From: JBBQYD01 sp942493075
GTDB taxonomy: Bacteria; Verrucomicrobiota; Verrucomicrobiia; Limisphaerales; UBA8199
Direction of reading: 5' to 3'
DNA length: 64,000 bases
Assembly (NCBI GenBank): GCA_942493075.1
Contig: OW818681.1
Location: 2,108,001-2,172,000 of the forward strand
Shown: positions 17,142 through 25,667 of the stretch, one piece after another
How positions within the stretch are numbered: the first letter of the stretch is position 1
Layout: each line of letters begins with the position of its first letter
Notes under the pieces: model-generated
Databases searched by the model: none
The model's input: only the letters and a program-made list of their open reading frames with translations
Told to the model about the DNA's origin: nothing
Translations under genes and position numbers: made by a program

Positions 17142-17694
17142 AAATCTTCTGGCCCACCAGGAGTCTGTCCGCATTCAGCTTTGGATTTGCCTTTCGGATC
17201 TGATCCATCGTTACCTTGACTCCTTTTTCACGGCACGCCTGGGCAATGAGTGAGAGTGAATCGCCTGACTGCACTACATACTCAAACCCGGCTTCCGGCT
17301 TCACCGGTTCCTTAGGCTCCTCTTCACGTGATGGTTTGGACCTGGCGGGTGGTGCGGATGTCAATAGCTTGCCGAGCTTGCCGATTTCTGTGCGGATATG
17401 TTCATTGTCCTCAATGCGCTTTTTGTCGATCTCACGCACTCCATCCGCCAGCCTTTTTAGATCCGCGTCCGTTGCCCAGTCTTCCCGGGGCTGGTTGGCC
17501 ATCTGCTCTCGCAAAGCTGAGACCTCCTTTGAAACCTGGGTCAATTGCTGTTGCAGGCTCTTTTGAGCATCAAGAAAATCCTGAATTTGACCTGCCATTT
17601 TGTCCAGCCGCTCTTGTGTGGCGGCATCCTGCGCCCAGGTTGAGGCTCCCAAAAACAGCAGCATGATCGCCGCATATAAGCTCACTCTCTTCAT
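17125..17694 (-). CDS. Exported coiled-coil protein with C-terminal LysM domain
   Basis: I start the gene at ATG 17694, where a clean signal peptide begins (MKRVSLYAAIMLLFLGAS, cleavage near TWAQ-DA). A longer frame to 17781 adds 29 polar residues before the signal. The mature protein has a coiled-coil region (LDKMAGQIQDFLDAQKSLQQ and on, about residues 30-110), then a K/P/E linker. A C-terminal LysM domain follows (YVVQSGDSLSLIAQACREKG, then NPKLNADRLLVGQKIFIP). LysM binds peptidoglycan, so this is probably a periplasmic wall-associated protein. It is convergent with uppP and shares 17 bases with it. Confidence 0.85.
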   Translation of the reverse strand: MKRVSLYAAIMLLFLGASTWAQDAATQERLDKMAGQIQDFLDAQKSLQQQLTQVSKEVSALREQMANQPREDWATDADLKRLADGVREIDKKRIEDNEHIRTEIGKLGKLLTSAPPARSKPSREEEPKEPVKPEAGFEYVVQSGDSLSLIAQACREKGVKVTMDQIRKANPKLNADRLLVGQKIFIPQP

Positions 17695-17836
17695 AAGCCG
17701 AACATTATGAGGCCGGGACTTCGAGTTCAAGTGGGAAAGGGACATAGGTTGCTGCTTGGCGGTTCTCATGCTCGAATTCATAGTTCAATCAGTGTTTTGT
17801 GCTTTGATCGGCCACGCTGCTCACTAGATTACGGAC

Positions 17837-18694
17837 GTGACGGTACTGGAAGCCATTCAACGCAGCAGTGAGTTTCTCGCCAGGAAAGGTGTAGAGAGCG
17901 CGCGCTTAAACGCGGAGTTGCTTCTCGCTCACGTGCTCAGCATCCCCCGGATGCGACTCTACCTGGATTTTGAGCGGATGCTGGGTGAGCCCGAAGTTAA
18001 CGCCCTGCGCGCATTGGTTATCCGCCGCTCCCAACGGGAGCCCCTTCAACACATCCTCGGTCAAACCAGCTTCTGTGGATTGGATTTCAAGGTAACCAAA
18101 GACGTGCTCGTGCCGCGGCCTGAGACCGAATTGCTGGCGGAACAGGCCTGGGAATTCCTCGCTTCTGCTGGCGAGGCGCCCAGGGTATTCGATTATGGCA
18201 CTGGGAGCGGGTGCCTCGCAGTCACTCTGGCCGTCCGGTCGAGCTCGGCGCATGTCATCGCTGTCGATATGTCAGCAGCCGCTTTGGAAGTGGCGCGCGA
18301 CAATTCGCGAACGCACGGTGTGGCTGAGAGGATCGAATTTATCGAAGGGGATGGGCTGAGCCGCCTCGCCCACGGGCTGGCGTTGATCGTCGGCAATCCT
18401 CCTTACATTCCCTCTGCGGAGATCGCTGGTTTGGCCCCGGAGGTGCGGGATTTTGATCCTCGCATGGCGCTGGATGGTGGAAACGACGGGCTGGATCATT
18501 ACCGCGGATTAGCTGAGCGGGCGCGTGGTTTCTTGAGGCCGGGGGGCAAAGTCATGCTGGAGTTTGGGGACGGGCAGGGGACAAGCATTCAAAGAATCTT
18601 TCAGGAACAAAACTGGATTGTGGAAGCCCTGGTTGAGGACTACAATCACAAGCCGAGAATCATCGTGGCGGCACCCGGCATTCAGCCGGCCTGA
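17837..18694 (+). CDS. prmC: Peptide chain release factor N5-glutamine methyltransferase
   Basis: PrmC methylates the GGQ glutamine of release factors. The 285-residue protein starts with GTG at 17837. It has the N-terminal helical domain (LEAIQRSSEFLARKGVESAR) and a SAM-binding motif I near residue 120 (VFDYGTGSGCLAVTLA). The catalytic NPPYIP motif lies near residue 187. The usual partner prfA is not adjacent; murA follows 27 bases downstream instead. Length and motif spacing are standard. Confidence 0.95.
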   Translation: MTVLEAIQRSSEFLARKGVESARLNAELLLAHVLSIPRMRLYLDFERMLGEPEVNALRALVIRRSQREPLQHILGQTSFCGLDFKVTKDVLVPRPETELLAEQAWEFLASAGEAPRVFDYGTGSGCLAVTLAVRSSSAHVIAVDMSAAALEVARDNSRTHGVAERIEFIEGDGLSRLAHGLALIVGNPPYIPSAEIAGLAPEVRDFDPRMALDGGNDGLDHYRGLAERARGFLRPGGKVMLEFGDGQGTSIQRIFQEQNWIVEALVEDYNHKPRIIVAAPGIQPA

Positions 18695-18721
18695 TCGCAA
18701 CGACCGGAATCGCAAAATTTC

Positions 18722-19984
18722 ATGGATAGTTTACTGATAAAGGGCGGCGTGCCGCTCCACGGGGAAGTAGTGATTAGTGGTGCCAAGAACGCGGTCCTGC
18801 CGATCATGGCGGCGGCGCTGCTTACCAGCGAGCCTTGTGTTATTCGGCACGTGCCTGATCTGAGCGACGTCCGCTTCATGGGCCAAATCCTGGCTTGGCT
18901 GGGCGCCCAGGTGCGTTTTGAGGACGGCTCGGTTTACATTCACGCGCGGAAAATAAAGGGTGATGGTGACTACGATTTGATCCGCAAGATGCGGGGCTCG
19001 ATCTGCATTATGGGGCCGTTGCTGGCGCGTTTGAAGAAGGCCAGCGTTTCACTGCCTGGGGGGTGCATTATTGGCGCCCGCCCAATCAATCTGCACTTGA
19101 AGGGTTTCGAGGCCCTGGGTGCAAAGGTGGTCATCCATTCCGGCTATGTTCAGGTTTCCGCGCGCCGGTTGCAGGGCGCACCTATCTTCCTGGGAGGTCG
19201 CGCTGGGTCCACCGTGCTTGGCACAGCCAATGTCATGATGGCAGCAGTGCTGGCCGAAGGTGTGACTATCATCGAAAGCGCAGCCTGCGAACCGGAGGTG
19301 GTGGATCTGGCCAACTTTTTGAACGCCATGGGTGCGCGGATTTCTGGTGCCGGCAGCCCGACGATGACGATCACTGGTGTTAAAGAGTTGCACGGCGCTG
19401 AGCACGAGGTCATTCCCGATCGCATTGAGGCCGCGACCTATGCCATCGCGGCGATGGCCACTGACGGGGAAGTCTCCCTCAAAGGCGCGCGCGCTGATCA
19501 CATGCACGCGGTACTCGATAAGCTAAAGGAGGCGGGTGCGAAAATTGACCGGAACTCAAAGGGGATCGTTGTTCGCCGTCAGGGCGGTTTGAAAGCGGCA
19601 GACGTTACTACCTTGCCTTACTCGGGGTTTCCAACGGACGTCCAGGCACAGATAATGGCGTTGCTCACCTTGCCGAAGGGAATAAGCATTATTACCGAGC
19701 GTATTTTTGAATCGCGTTTCATGCATGTCTCGGAACTCGCCCGGTTGGGAGCGGATATCGAGATTGAAGGTCCGAGCGCTATCATCAAAGGTGGGCGGCC
19801 CTTGAGCGGCGCACCGGTGATGGCCAGCGACCTGCGAGCCTCTGCCGCTCTGGTTGTGGCTGGGTTGGCCGCTCGTGGCACTACGCAGGTCAACCGGGTT
19901 TATCACATCGATCGTGGCTACGAAAAATTAGACGTCAAACTGCGCAAGCTGGGCGCTCGAATCGAACGCATTGAGGAGTCATGA
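18722..19984 (+). CDS. murA: UDP-N-acetylglucosamine 1-carboxyvinyltransferase
   Basis: MurA performs the first committed step of peptidoglycan synthesis, adding enolpyruvate from PEP to UDP-GlcNAc. The 420-residue protein has the N-terminal SGAKNAVLP motif. It keeps the catalytic loop SLPGGCIIGARP with the cysteine at residue 115, the same number as in E. coli, so it should be of the fosfomycin-sensitive type. The PTDVQAQ and RHYxIDRGYE-like C-terminal segments are present (VYHIDRGYEKLDVKL). The ATG at 18722 is 27 bases after prmC, and the stop overlaps the next small gene by four bases. Confidence 0.97.
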   Translation: MDSLLIKGGVPLHGEVVISGAKNAVLPIMAAALLTSEPCVIRHVPDLSDVRFMGQILAWLGAQVRFEDGSVYIHARKIKGDGDYDLIRKMRGSICIMGPLLARLKKASVSLPGGCIIGARPINLHLKGFEALGAKVVIHSGYVQVSARRLQGAPIFLGGRAGSTVLGTANVMMAAVLAEGVTIIESAACEPEVVDLANFLNAMGARISGAGSPTMTITGVKELHGAEHEVIPDRIEAATYAIAAMATDGEVSLKGARADHMHAVLDKLKEAGAKIDRNSKGIVVRRQGGLKAADVTTLPYSGFPTDVQAQIMALLTLPKGISIITERIFESRFMHVSELARLGADIEIEGPSAIIKGGRPLSGAPVMASDLRASAALVVAGLAARGTTQVNRVYHIDRGYEKLDVKLRKLGARIERIEES

Positions 19985-20382
19985 GCAAACTAATCGCAGT
20001 CTTTCTGATCACAGCCGCGGTGTTTGGCGGAATGGAGTTGTTCCGCCGGTTGGAACGTGCCAAAGAGGAGGAAGCGACCGCGCGAAAGGAAGCGTCGTCG
20101 AACATAATACCCCAGCAGCTACCCGGCATGCCTTATCATCTGGAAGCCTCCCTTTCGGTCGCCCAGGGGCAGGGCTCGGCGGGATTGCACAAATGGCTCA
20201 AAACCTACGGCGCCACGATTCAAGATCCGCGCAAAGCCTGGATTGAACTCGATTATGTCATCGCGCTCACCCGAGAGAACCCGGCTGAAGCGCGGCGCCT
20301 GTATGCGGCTGTTAAAGAGCGCACCGGCCCATCCTCACCAGTCTGGAAGCGGATTAAGGAACTCGAAAAAACGTACGAGTAG
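19981..20382 (+). CDS. Small membrane-anchored hypothetical protein
   Basis: The 133-residue protein starts at the ATGA overlap with murA, so it is probably co-translated. An N-terminal hydrophobic helix (LIAVFLITAAVFGGMELF) is followed by a charged K/E/R stretch and a soluble helical domain with a repeated A-R-R-L/E-N-P flavour. That domain includes DPRKAWIELDYVIALTRENPAEA and PSSPVWKRIKELEKTYE, which recall a single TPR-like helical pair. I do not recognise a named family. The murA linkage suggests an envelope role, but this is context only. Confidence 0.7.
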   Translation: MSKLIAVFLITAAVFGGMELFRRLERAKEEEATARKEASSNIIPQQLPGMPYHLEASLSVAQGQGSAGLHKWLKTYGATIQDPRKAWIELDYVIALTRENPAEARRLYAAVKERTGPSSPVWKRIKELEKTYE

Positions 20383-20457
20383 TTCTACTTTTTCCTAGCC
20401 ACTCCACCTTGACGGCAGTTAGGATGAAGTAGAAAATCCCAAACCAAAGGCCAACTT

Positions 20458-20973
20458 ATGGATGTTATCTTCAATTGTCCCAAGTGCGATCAGGAGTTTG
20501 AAGTGGATAGTTCCGGAGCGGGCACCGAGATTGCCTGTCCGAATTGCGGTGCGCCGATCACCATCCCGGAACCCGAGTTGGTACCAGCCAACGGAGGAGC
20601 GCACACGGCTCCATCCGGGGGGCGTGTGGAACCGCATCCAGTTAATGCGATCGCCTCCTCAGCGGCCGCCAAGGTTGAGATGCACCTAAAGGTGGCATCC
20701 AACAAAGCCCCCGAAAGCCTTATTACGAAGGCGTTGCCTCCGCTCGAAGTGGCCGCCAAGGAAAGCGACCGAAAAATCCGGGTTAAGACCATCCGCCACA
20801 CGGATTGTGTGGAGGTTGGTCACGATAAGTTTGATGAGGTGGTGACGAATTTTCTCGGCAAGGTCGGCGAGTCAAACGTTATTAGCATCACGGCGTTGAA
20901 CTACTCGCATCTGGACATCGGCACGCAGAAACTGCTCACGGACTACGGCGTGCTTGTTGTTTACCGCGGTTGA
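20458..20973 (+). CDS. Zinc-ribbon hypothetical protein
   Basis: This 171-residue protein opens with a four-cysteine zinc ribbon: C8 and C11 in FNCPKCDQEF, then CPNCGAP around residue 28. A P/A/G-rich linker of about 50 residues leads to a C-terminal domain of about 60 residues (VKTIRHTDCVEVGHDKFDEVV, then NVISITALNYSHLD and a final LVVYRG). The tail contains no enzyme motif I know. The last 38 bases overlap the convergent pseudouridine synthase gene. It may bind nucleic acid or protein through the ribbon, but function is unassigned. Confidence 0.75.
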   Translation: MDVIFNCPKCDQEFEVDSSGAGTEIACPNCGAPITIPEPELVPANGGAHTAPSGGRVEPHPVNAIASSAAAKVEMHLKVASNKAPESLITKALPPLEVAAKESDRKIRVKTIRHTDCVEVGHDKFDEVVTNFLGKVGESNVISITALNYSHLDIGTQKLLTDYGVLVVYRG

Positions 20974-21871
20974 GCCTGGCCTCTAGCTTTTTCAGGTCGT
21001 CGGGCAGTTCCGCCCGCCAGGAGAGCTTTTGCTTGGGGTTGTACGGATGCGACAACTCCAGGAACTCAGCATGCAAGGCCTGGCGGTCCATCGGCAATAG
21101 GGGCTCCGGTGCCCCCAGTCGGTAGTTGGGGTGGTAAGTGCGATCTCCGATCAGCGGCAGCCCCGCCCGTGCGGCCTGAATCCGGATCTGGTGCTTCAAC
21201 CCGGTTTCCAGTCTGAGCCGCAGCTTTGCGTAGGGCGCATCATGCGACCCTAGTCTGTATCGCCCCAAAACCTCGAAATGGGTGATGGCTTCCGCCAGCT
21301 TGGAGCGCGGTTTGTCGGGTGCGGGTTCCGAGACTACCTGTTGACGGCCCTCTTCGTCATCCAGTTCCAGCCACGTCCGCCACGTGCCGTGATCGATCTC
21401 TGGGTTCCCTTCCACGAAAGCGACATACTCTCGATTGATCTCCCCACGCCTTAACTGTTCAATCAGGCGTGCTCGTGATTCCGCCTTGAAGGCCAGACAA
21501 AAGAGACCGCTCGTGTATTGGTCCAAGCGATGCACCGGTTCAGGAACCAGGCGGCGCAACTCTGGCGGAAACGTGACTCCAGCGCACTCGGGAGAACGGC
21601 TCTTGAGTTTTCCTGCCAGAAAGTCCTCCAGGATGCCTAGGGCGGATAAATGGCTCTGATCCGGCACCGATATCAACCCGGGACCTTTGTTCAGCACGCC
21701 GAATGAAGGGTCCAGGTGAAGCAGGGTGACACGCGGGTGGATGCGCCACCCCTGGCCGCAGTCGACCGAAACGGAGTTGCGGGATAACAGTTTAAGGCCA
21801 CGCCCGGGGTCTGGGATGGCTTGATGCGGCTTGCGAATAATCTCGCCGTGCACGCTCACACGCCCCGCCAT
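20936..21871 (-). CDS. RluA-family pseudouridine synthase (5' end uncertain)
   Basis: From ATG 21871 the protein is 311 residues. It has the RluA catalytic motif VHRLDQYTSGLFCLA, with the aspartate nucleophile near residue 118, and the family C-terminal strand LETGLKHQIRIQAARAGLPL. The N-terminus (MAGRVSVHGEIIRKP) is only the second half of an S4 RNA-binding domain. The codons just upstream, 21872-21934, encode LLEWFLTGHPDTPKTRAKQF, which looks like the missing S4 first half. Yet no in-frame ATG, GTG or TTG occurs back to the stop at 22091-22093. Initiation at a rare codon (ATT 21974-21976 or CTG 21932-21934) or a frame change is possible. Target uridines are unknown. Confidence 0.88.
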   Translation of the reverse strand: MAGRVSVHGEIIRKPHQAIPDPGRGLKLLSRNSVSVDCGQGWRIHPRVTLLHLDPSFGVLNKGPGLISVPDQSHLSALGILEDFLAGKLKSRSPECAGVTFPPELRRLVPEPVHRLDQYTSGLFCLAFKAESRARLIEQLRRGEINREYVAFVEGNPEIDHGTWRTWLELDDEEGRQQVVSEPAPDKPRSKLAEAITHFEVLGRYRLGSHDAPYAKLRLRLETGLKHQIRIQAARAGLPLIGDRTYHPNYRLGAPEPLLPMDRQALHAEFLELSHPYNPKQKLSWRAELPDDLKKLEARLNRGKQQARRSP

Positions 21872-22040
21872 GATGAACTGTTTGGCCCGGGTCTTCGGAG
21901 TATCCGGGTGGCCTGTCAGAAACCATTCCAGCAGGGGCCGGGTTTCGCTCGTTGATGTGGTATCCTCGTTCGTAATCCACTCAGAATGTAGATAAAGCGA
22001 CTCGGGGGCAAGGGGGACTTGGACCGCGCTCCGCTGGGCA

Positions 22041-23711
22041 TCAGTGCTGCGGGGTGGCGGGCGAGTCGAGGACTTCGCGGACCTTTCGTGTCAGACTCTG
22101 AACACTGAAAGGCTTTTGCAGGAAGTTCAATCCTTCCTCAAGCACACCCCGGTGGGCAATGACATCAGCCGTGTAGCCAGACATGAACAGACACCTGAGG
22201 TTAGGACGCTGCGCGAGCAATCGCCTTAACAGCTCTTTGCCATTGATCTCAGGCATGATGACGTCCGTGATCAGCAGGTCTATAGCCCCGGGATGGGCTG
22301 CTGCAGCACCCCGGGCAGCAGCGGGCGTCGAGGCGGCAAGCACTGTGTAACCGTTCTGCTCAAGAATCCGCCGGGCAAGTCCCAGAACGGAGAGTTCATC
22401 CTCCACCAACAAAATGGTCTCGGAGCCCTGAATCTCTTCAAGCTTCTCAACTGGGTGTGCAGCGGGGATTGGTTCGCCGGTGCAAACGCGCGGCAGATAA
22501 ATCTTGAACGTCGTCCCGTGCCCAAGCTCGCTGTAGGCATTAATGTGGCCGGCGTTCTGTTTCACAATTCCAAACACGGTTGCCAGGCCCAATCCGGTGC
22601 CTTGCCCGGGTGCCTTCGTTGTGAAGAACGGCTCGAACAGATGTTTGCGCGTCGCTGCATCCATGCCTTGGCCGGTGTCGCTGACGGTCAGCAGGACGTA
22701 ATCACCGGGCAACTCATCTGTCGAACTGGGGAAAAAGCTCTGGTCCAGAGTGGTGTTGGCGGTGGACAGTGTGACTCGCCCGGCTTCTGAGATGGCGTCC
22801 CGGGCGTTGACACATAGATTCGCCAGAACCTGGTTCAATTGACTGGGATCCATCTTGACGGGCCAGAGATCATTTCCCGGAATCCACACCAGTTCAATGT
22901 TCTCCCCGATGAGCCGCCGCAGCATTTTAAGCATGCCTTGCACAGTTTCATTGAGGTCCATGACCTTCGGCTGGATGGTCTGTTTGCGGGCGAAGGCGAG
23001 GAGTTGACGCGTCAGTTCGGCTGATCGTTCTGCTGATTTTAATATCTCCACCAAGTGCTCTTGCAGTTGGTCATTGTCCGGTATCAGGTCCAGCGCCAGG
23101 GATGTGTTGCCGATGATGACCTGCAGCATGTTATTGAAGTCGTGCGCCACCCCTCCCGCCAGCCTGCCCACCGATTCCATCTTCTGCGCCTGGGCCAGTT
23201 GTTGTTCCAGTTCCTGCCGCTTCGTTTCTGCCTGCTTGCGCTCGGTGATGTCTCGAACAGTCGCCACCAACATAGGGCGGTTCCGCCATTGGGTGGCCCT
23301 AAGGGCAACCTCCACATCGAACAAAGAGTCGTCCCCTGGCCGGCGGGCTTTCCATTCAAAGAACATTCGAGGATGTTGCTGAAACACCTCCTCAAGAATG
23401 CCCGGAATGGTCTCAATCTGCGGCCCCAGTGCAGAGCAGTCTGCTATGTTGAGCTTGAGGGCCTGTTCGCGAGTCATCCCGTACATCTTCAGCGCGGCCG
23501 AGTTTACCTCCATGATCCTGCCATCCATGTCATGGATGAAGATCGCGTCATTCACGCTGTTGAAAATCGTCAGGAGATCGGCCTCCGAAGCTTTAAGCTC
23601 CTGCAGACGTTTCTGGAGCTCAGGATAATAGTTCTTGCGCGAGGAGTGCTCCCCGAGTCCAACGACCTTATCGCGCCATTCACGCCATTGGTTCTCGGGG
23701 CCTTGCATCAC
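22041..23711 (-). CDS. Hybrid sensor histidine kinase (PAS, HisKA, HATPase, REC)
   Basis: The 556-residue protein starts at GTG 23711 (second codon ATG). Domains in order: a short N-terminal coiled coil (residues 35-50); a PAS domain with IFNSVNDAIFIHDMDGRI at 49-66 and PAC-like VRDITERKQ near 160; and HisKA with phospho-acceptor H190 in GGVAHDFNNM. The HATPase domain has an N box around LANLCVNARDAI and G boxes DTGQGMD and GTGLGLATVFGIV. A C-terminal receiver has DLLITDVIMPEINGKELL. No transmembrane segment is seen, so it senses a cytoplasmic cue. Its GTG overlaps the stop of the alcohol dehydrogenase gene (GTGA), an unusual pairing. Confidence 0.93.
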   Translation of the reverse strand: MMQGPENQWREWRDKVVGLGEHSSRKNYYPELQKRLQELKASEADLLTIFNSVNDAIFIHDMDGRIMEVNSAALKMYGMTREQALKLNIADCSALGPQIETIPGILEEVFQQHPRMFFEWKARRPGDDSLFDVEVALRATQWRNRPMLVATVRDITERKQAETKRQELEQQLAQAQKMESVGRLAGGVAHDFNNMLQVIIGNTSLALDLIPDNDQLQEHLVEILKSAERSAELTRQLLAFARKQTIQPKVMDLNETVQGMLKMLRRLIGENIELVWIPGNDLWPVKMDPSQLNQVLANLCVNARDAISEAGRVTLSTANTTLDQSFFPSSTDELPGDYVLLTVSDTGQGMDAATRKHLFEPFFTTKAPGQGTGLGLATVFGIVKQNAGHINAYSELGHGTTFKIYLPRVCTGEPIPAAHPVEKLEEIQGSETILLVEDELSVLGLARRILEQNGYTVLAASTPAAARGAAAAHPGAIDLLITDVIMPEINGKELLRRLLAQRPNLRCLFMSGYTADVIAHRGVLEEGLNFLQKPFSVQSLTRKVREVLDSPATPQH

Positions 23712-24859
23712 ATGGCTCCTTCAAGAATGACTTCAAGATCGCGCCCATTCGGGTGGCGCGGGTTGGTGGCGTTGCACGGGTCGCGCATCGCCTTGCTGGC
23801 TACCGCCTGAATATCGCTTTCCCCAAGGCCTCGGGATTTAAGACCACCTGCAATTCCCAGGTCGTTGCGCATCTTAATCAAGTGATTGACCAGCGCACTT
23901 CTTGACTGCTCTGCTCCCATCCCCCGCCAGTTCTGTCCCAGCGCCTCTCCCAGGCGCAGATAGCGTTCCGGTACGGCGGGAAAATTGAAATCCACGACCT
24001 GCGCCAGCAGGAGGGCGTTGCATTCACCGTGCGCGAGATCCAGATAACCCCCCAGGCTATGCGCCAGGGCATGGACACAGCCCAGGCTGGCGTTGGAAAA
24101 TGCCAGGCCCGCTTGCAGGCTCGCCAGCATCACTCCACCCCGGTGCTCAAGGTCCTCCGGCTTCTGAATGGACGGACCCAAGTGCGCATTCAACAAGCGA
24201 ATCGCCTCCAGCGCATGCATATCGGTTAGCGGGCTGGATGCATTCGATACAAAGGCCTCCACAGCGTGGACCAAGGCGTCCATGCCGGTGCAGGCTGTCA
24301 GGTAAGGACTCAGCGTGGTGAGTGTTTTCGGGTCGATAAGGGCGACGTCTGGGACCACCGCCTTGCTGATGATGGCAATCTTAACTCTCTCAACCGTATT
24401 ATTGATGATGGCAAACTGCGAAACGTCTGCCGAAGTGCCACCTGTGGTAGGAATACAAACCAAAGGAGGCATTGGCAGATGCACCCGATCCACCCCTTCG
24501 TACTCGAGAATATTCCCGCCATTGGCCACTACGATTCCAATGCCTTTGGCGCAATCCATCACACTCCCCCCGCCGATTGCCAGCAGACCATCACAGCCTT
24601 GTTCCTGGTAGAAGTCCACTCCGGCCATGACTTCATAATCCCGGGGGTTGGGGGAAATAGTCTGAAAAACGGTGTGTTGAAGGCCTTCGCTCTCCAGCGA
24701 GTTCAGGATTTCGGGTGCCCAACCTGCAGAGATGACACCGGGGTCAGTCACGACCAACAGTCGCTGGGCTCCCCAGTTCTTGGCATGGCGACCGGCTAAG
24801 AGACGAGCGTCCAGGCCGAATAAAAATTCCGGGGCTACAAACTTGCGCAGTTCCAGCAT
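23708..24859 (-). CDS. Iron-containing (group III) alcohol dehydrogenase
   Basis: The 383-residue protein shows the Fe-ADH fold: an N-terminal strand pair with RLLVVTDPGVISAGW, the nucleotide-binding motif GGGSVMDCAKGIG near residue 97, and the iron ligands D and H in GMDALVHAVEAFVS. Further ligand histidines are in LGCVHALAHSLGG and DPCNATNPRHPNG. Such enzymes reduce or oxidise short alcohols and aldehydes with NAD(P)H; the substrate cannot be predicted. It is the first gene of a two-gene unit with the hybrid kinase. A promoter candidate lies at 24940-24968. Confidence 0.93.
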   Translation of the reverse strand: MLELRKFVAPEFLFGLDARLLAGRHAKNWGAQRLLVVTDPGVISAGWAPEILNSLESEGLQHTVFQTISPNPRDYEVMAGVDFYQEQGCDGLLAIGGGSVMDCAKGIGIVVANGGNILEYEGVDRVHLPMPPLVCIPTTGGTSADVSQFAIINNTVERVKIAIISKAVVPDVALIDPKTLTTLSPYLTACTGMDALVHAVEAFVSNASSPLTDMHALEAIRLLNAHLGPSIQKPEDLEHRGGVMLASLQAGLAFSNASLGCVHALAHSLGGYLDLAHGECNALLLAQVVDFNFPAVPERYLRLGEALGQNWRGMGAEQSRSALVNHLIKMRNDLGIAGGLKSRGLGESDIQAVASKAMRDPCNATNPRHPNGRDLEVILEGAM

Positions 24860-24939
24860 AAGAAAGGCCTCCTTGCGCGAATGCCCAGTGATCTACCTAG
24901 ATCCATACCCTTCGCGCCTTCCAGGTTGGTTGACATGCT

Positions 24940-24968
24940 CTACAACACTTTAGTCAGTTAATTGACAA
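24940..24968 (-). promoter_or_regulatory. Weak promoter candidate upstream of the alcohol dehydrogenase
   Basis: On the minus strand TTGTCA and TTGTAG are separated by 17 bases, 80 bases upstream of the dehydrogenase ATG. The -10 box is poor. The terminator-like hairpin at 24990-25022 lies just upstream, which would isolate this promoter from the basic-protein gene. Confidence 0.3.
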
Positions 24969-24989
24969 AGATAAAGAGCAAAAAGGACC

Positions 24990-25022
24990 CCCAGGGAGAA
25001 ACGCCCTCGGTTTTTCCCTGGG
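24990..25022 (-). terminator. Strong hairpin, likely terminator of the small basic-protein gene
   Basis: CCCAGGGAGAAAC pairs with GGTTTTTCCCTGGG to give about 12-13 base pairs including one G-T pair, with a 6-7 base loop. On the minus strand it is followed two bases later by TCCTTTTTGC. It lies 136 bases downstream of the basic-protein stop at 25158. The 24860-25157 gap holds no gene I can support. Confidence 0.55.
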
Positions 25023-25157
25023 AAGCTTTGCCCGTAAGATCAAGGCGCAATGCGTCCCTGTCTCACCGCCTTCGAGCTAACAAATGGTTGTCTTGATTCC
25101 CCCGGAGCCCCCGCAGAACTAACGCTGACTAAACAGACACTGTCGGAACCGCCGGAT

Positions 25158-25466
25158 CTACTTGGACTTGACCTTCTTACGGACTTTACGAGCCCCCGCT
25201 TTTGTGTGGAGCGAGGCTTTCTTTTTGCCCGTCTTTCGTGCCATCTGTTCCAGTCGATAGCTAAGAGTCAGGTACCGCTTGCGCGTTCCTTTCTTTTTGC
25301 GCTGTCTTTCGCGCGCTTTTACGAGATGTTTTAAACACCGTGAACTGCCCGCTGATGGGGCCCCGCACTCCGTGCAGCGACCGTCTCGCTGCTTCCGAAG
25401 TTGATATTTCCGCTGCCGACTGATCGGCAGCTTTTCGAACTCATCCTTAATCGGCGCTCTGGCCAT
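25158..25466 (-). CDS. Small Lys/Arg-rich protein with CxxC-type zinc site
   Basis: I start it at ATG 25466 (MARAPIKDEFEKLPISRQRK), giving about 102 residues; the frame extends to 25505, but the extra 13 residues look unlike coding sequence. A putative zinc site reads CTECGAP followed by RCLKH. The second half is extremely basic: ARERQRKKKGTRKR, then KTGKKKASLHTK and a tail of K/R repeats. This suggests a nucleic-acid or ribosome-associated protein. I do not recognise a named family. Confidence 0.6.
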   Translation of the reverse strand: MARAPIKDEFEKLPISRQRKYQLRKQRDGRCTECGAPSAGSSRCLKHLVKARERQRKKKGTRKRYLTLSYRLEQMARKTGKKKASLHTKAGARKVRKKVKSK

Positions 25467-25529
25467 GGCACCATTATGCAGAAACGCCCATAAAACACAA
25501 GACAAGCGATTTTAATATGTAAAGAAGCT

Positions 25530-25572
25530 CTTTCCCGAGTTCGCCAAAGGGCCTTTGGCAACACCGGGAAAG
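25530..25572. promoter_or_regulatory. Nested inverted repeat between the basic-protein gene and the PEP-CTERM gene
   Basis: Outer arms CTTTCCCG and CGGGAAAG (8 bp) enclose inner arms GCCAAAGG and CCTTTGGC (8 bp) with a single central base. The element is perfect at both levels but has no adjacent T-run on the plus strand. It lies 96 bases upstream of the PEP-CTERM start and 64 bases upstream of the divergent gene. It could be a cruciform, an operator or an extragenic repeat. Confidence 0.55.
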
Positions 25573-25667
25573 GAGCCCGCTTTTCTCACAAACAAGAAGG
25601 GTTGGTTATGGGGTGAATTACCCAGTATCATCAAACTCTCACCTGAAGTAATGTCTCCGGCTCAAAA

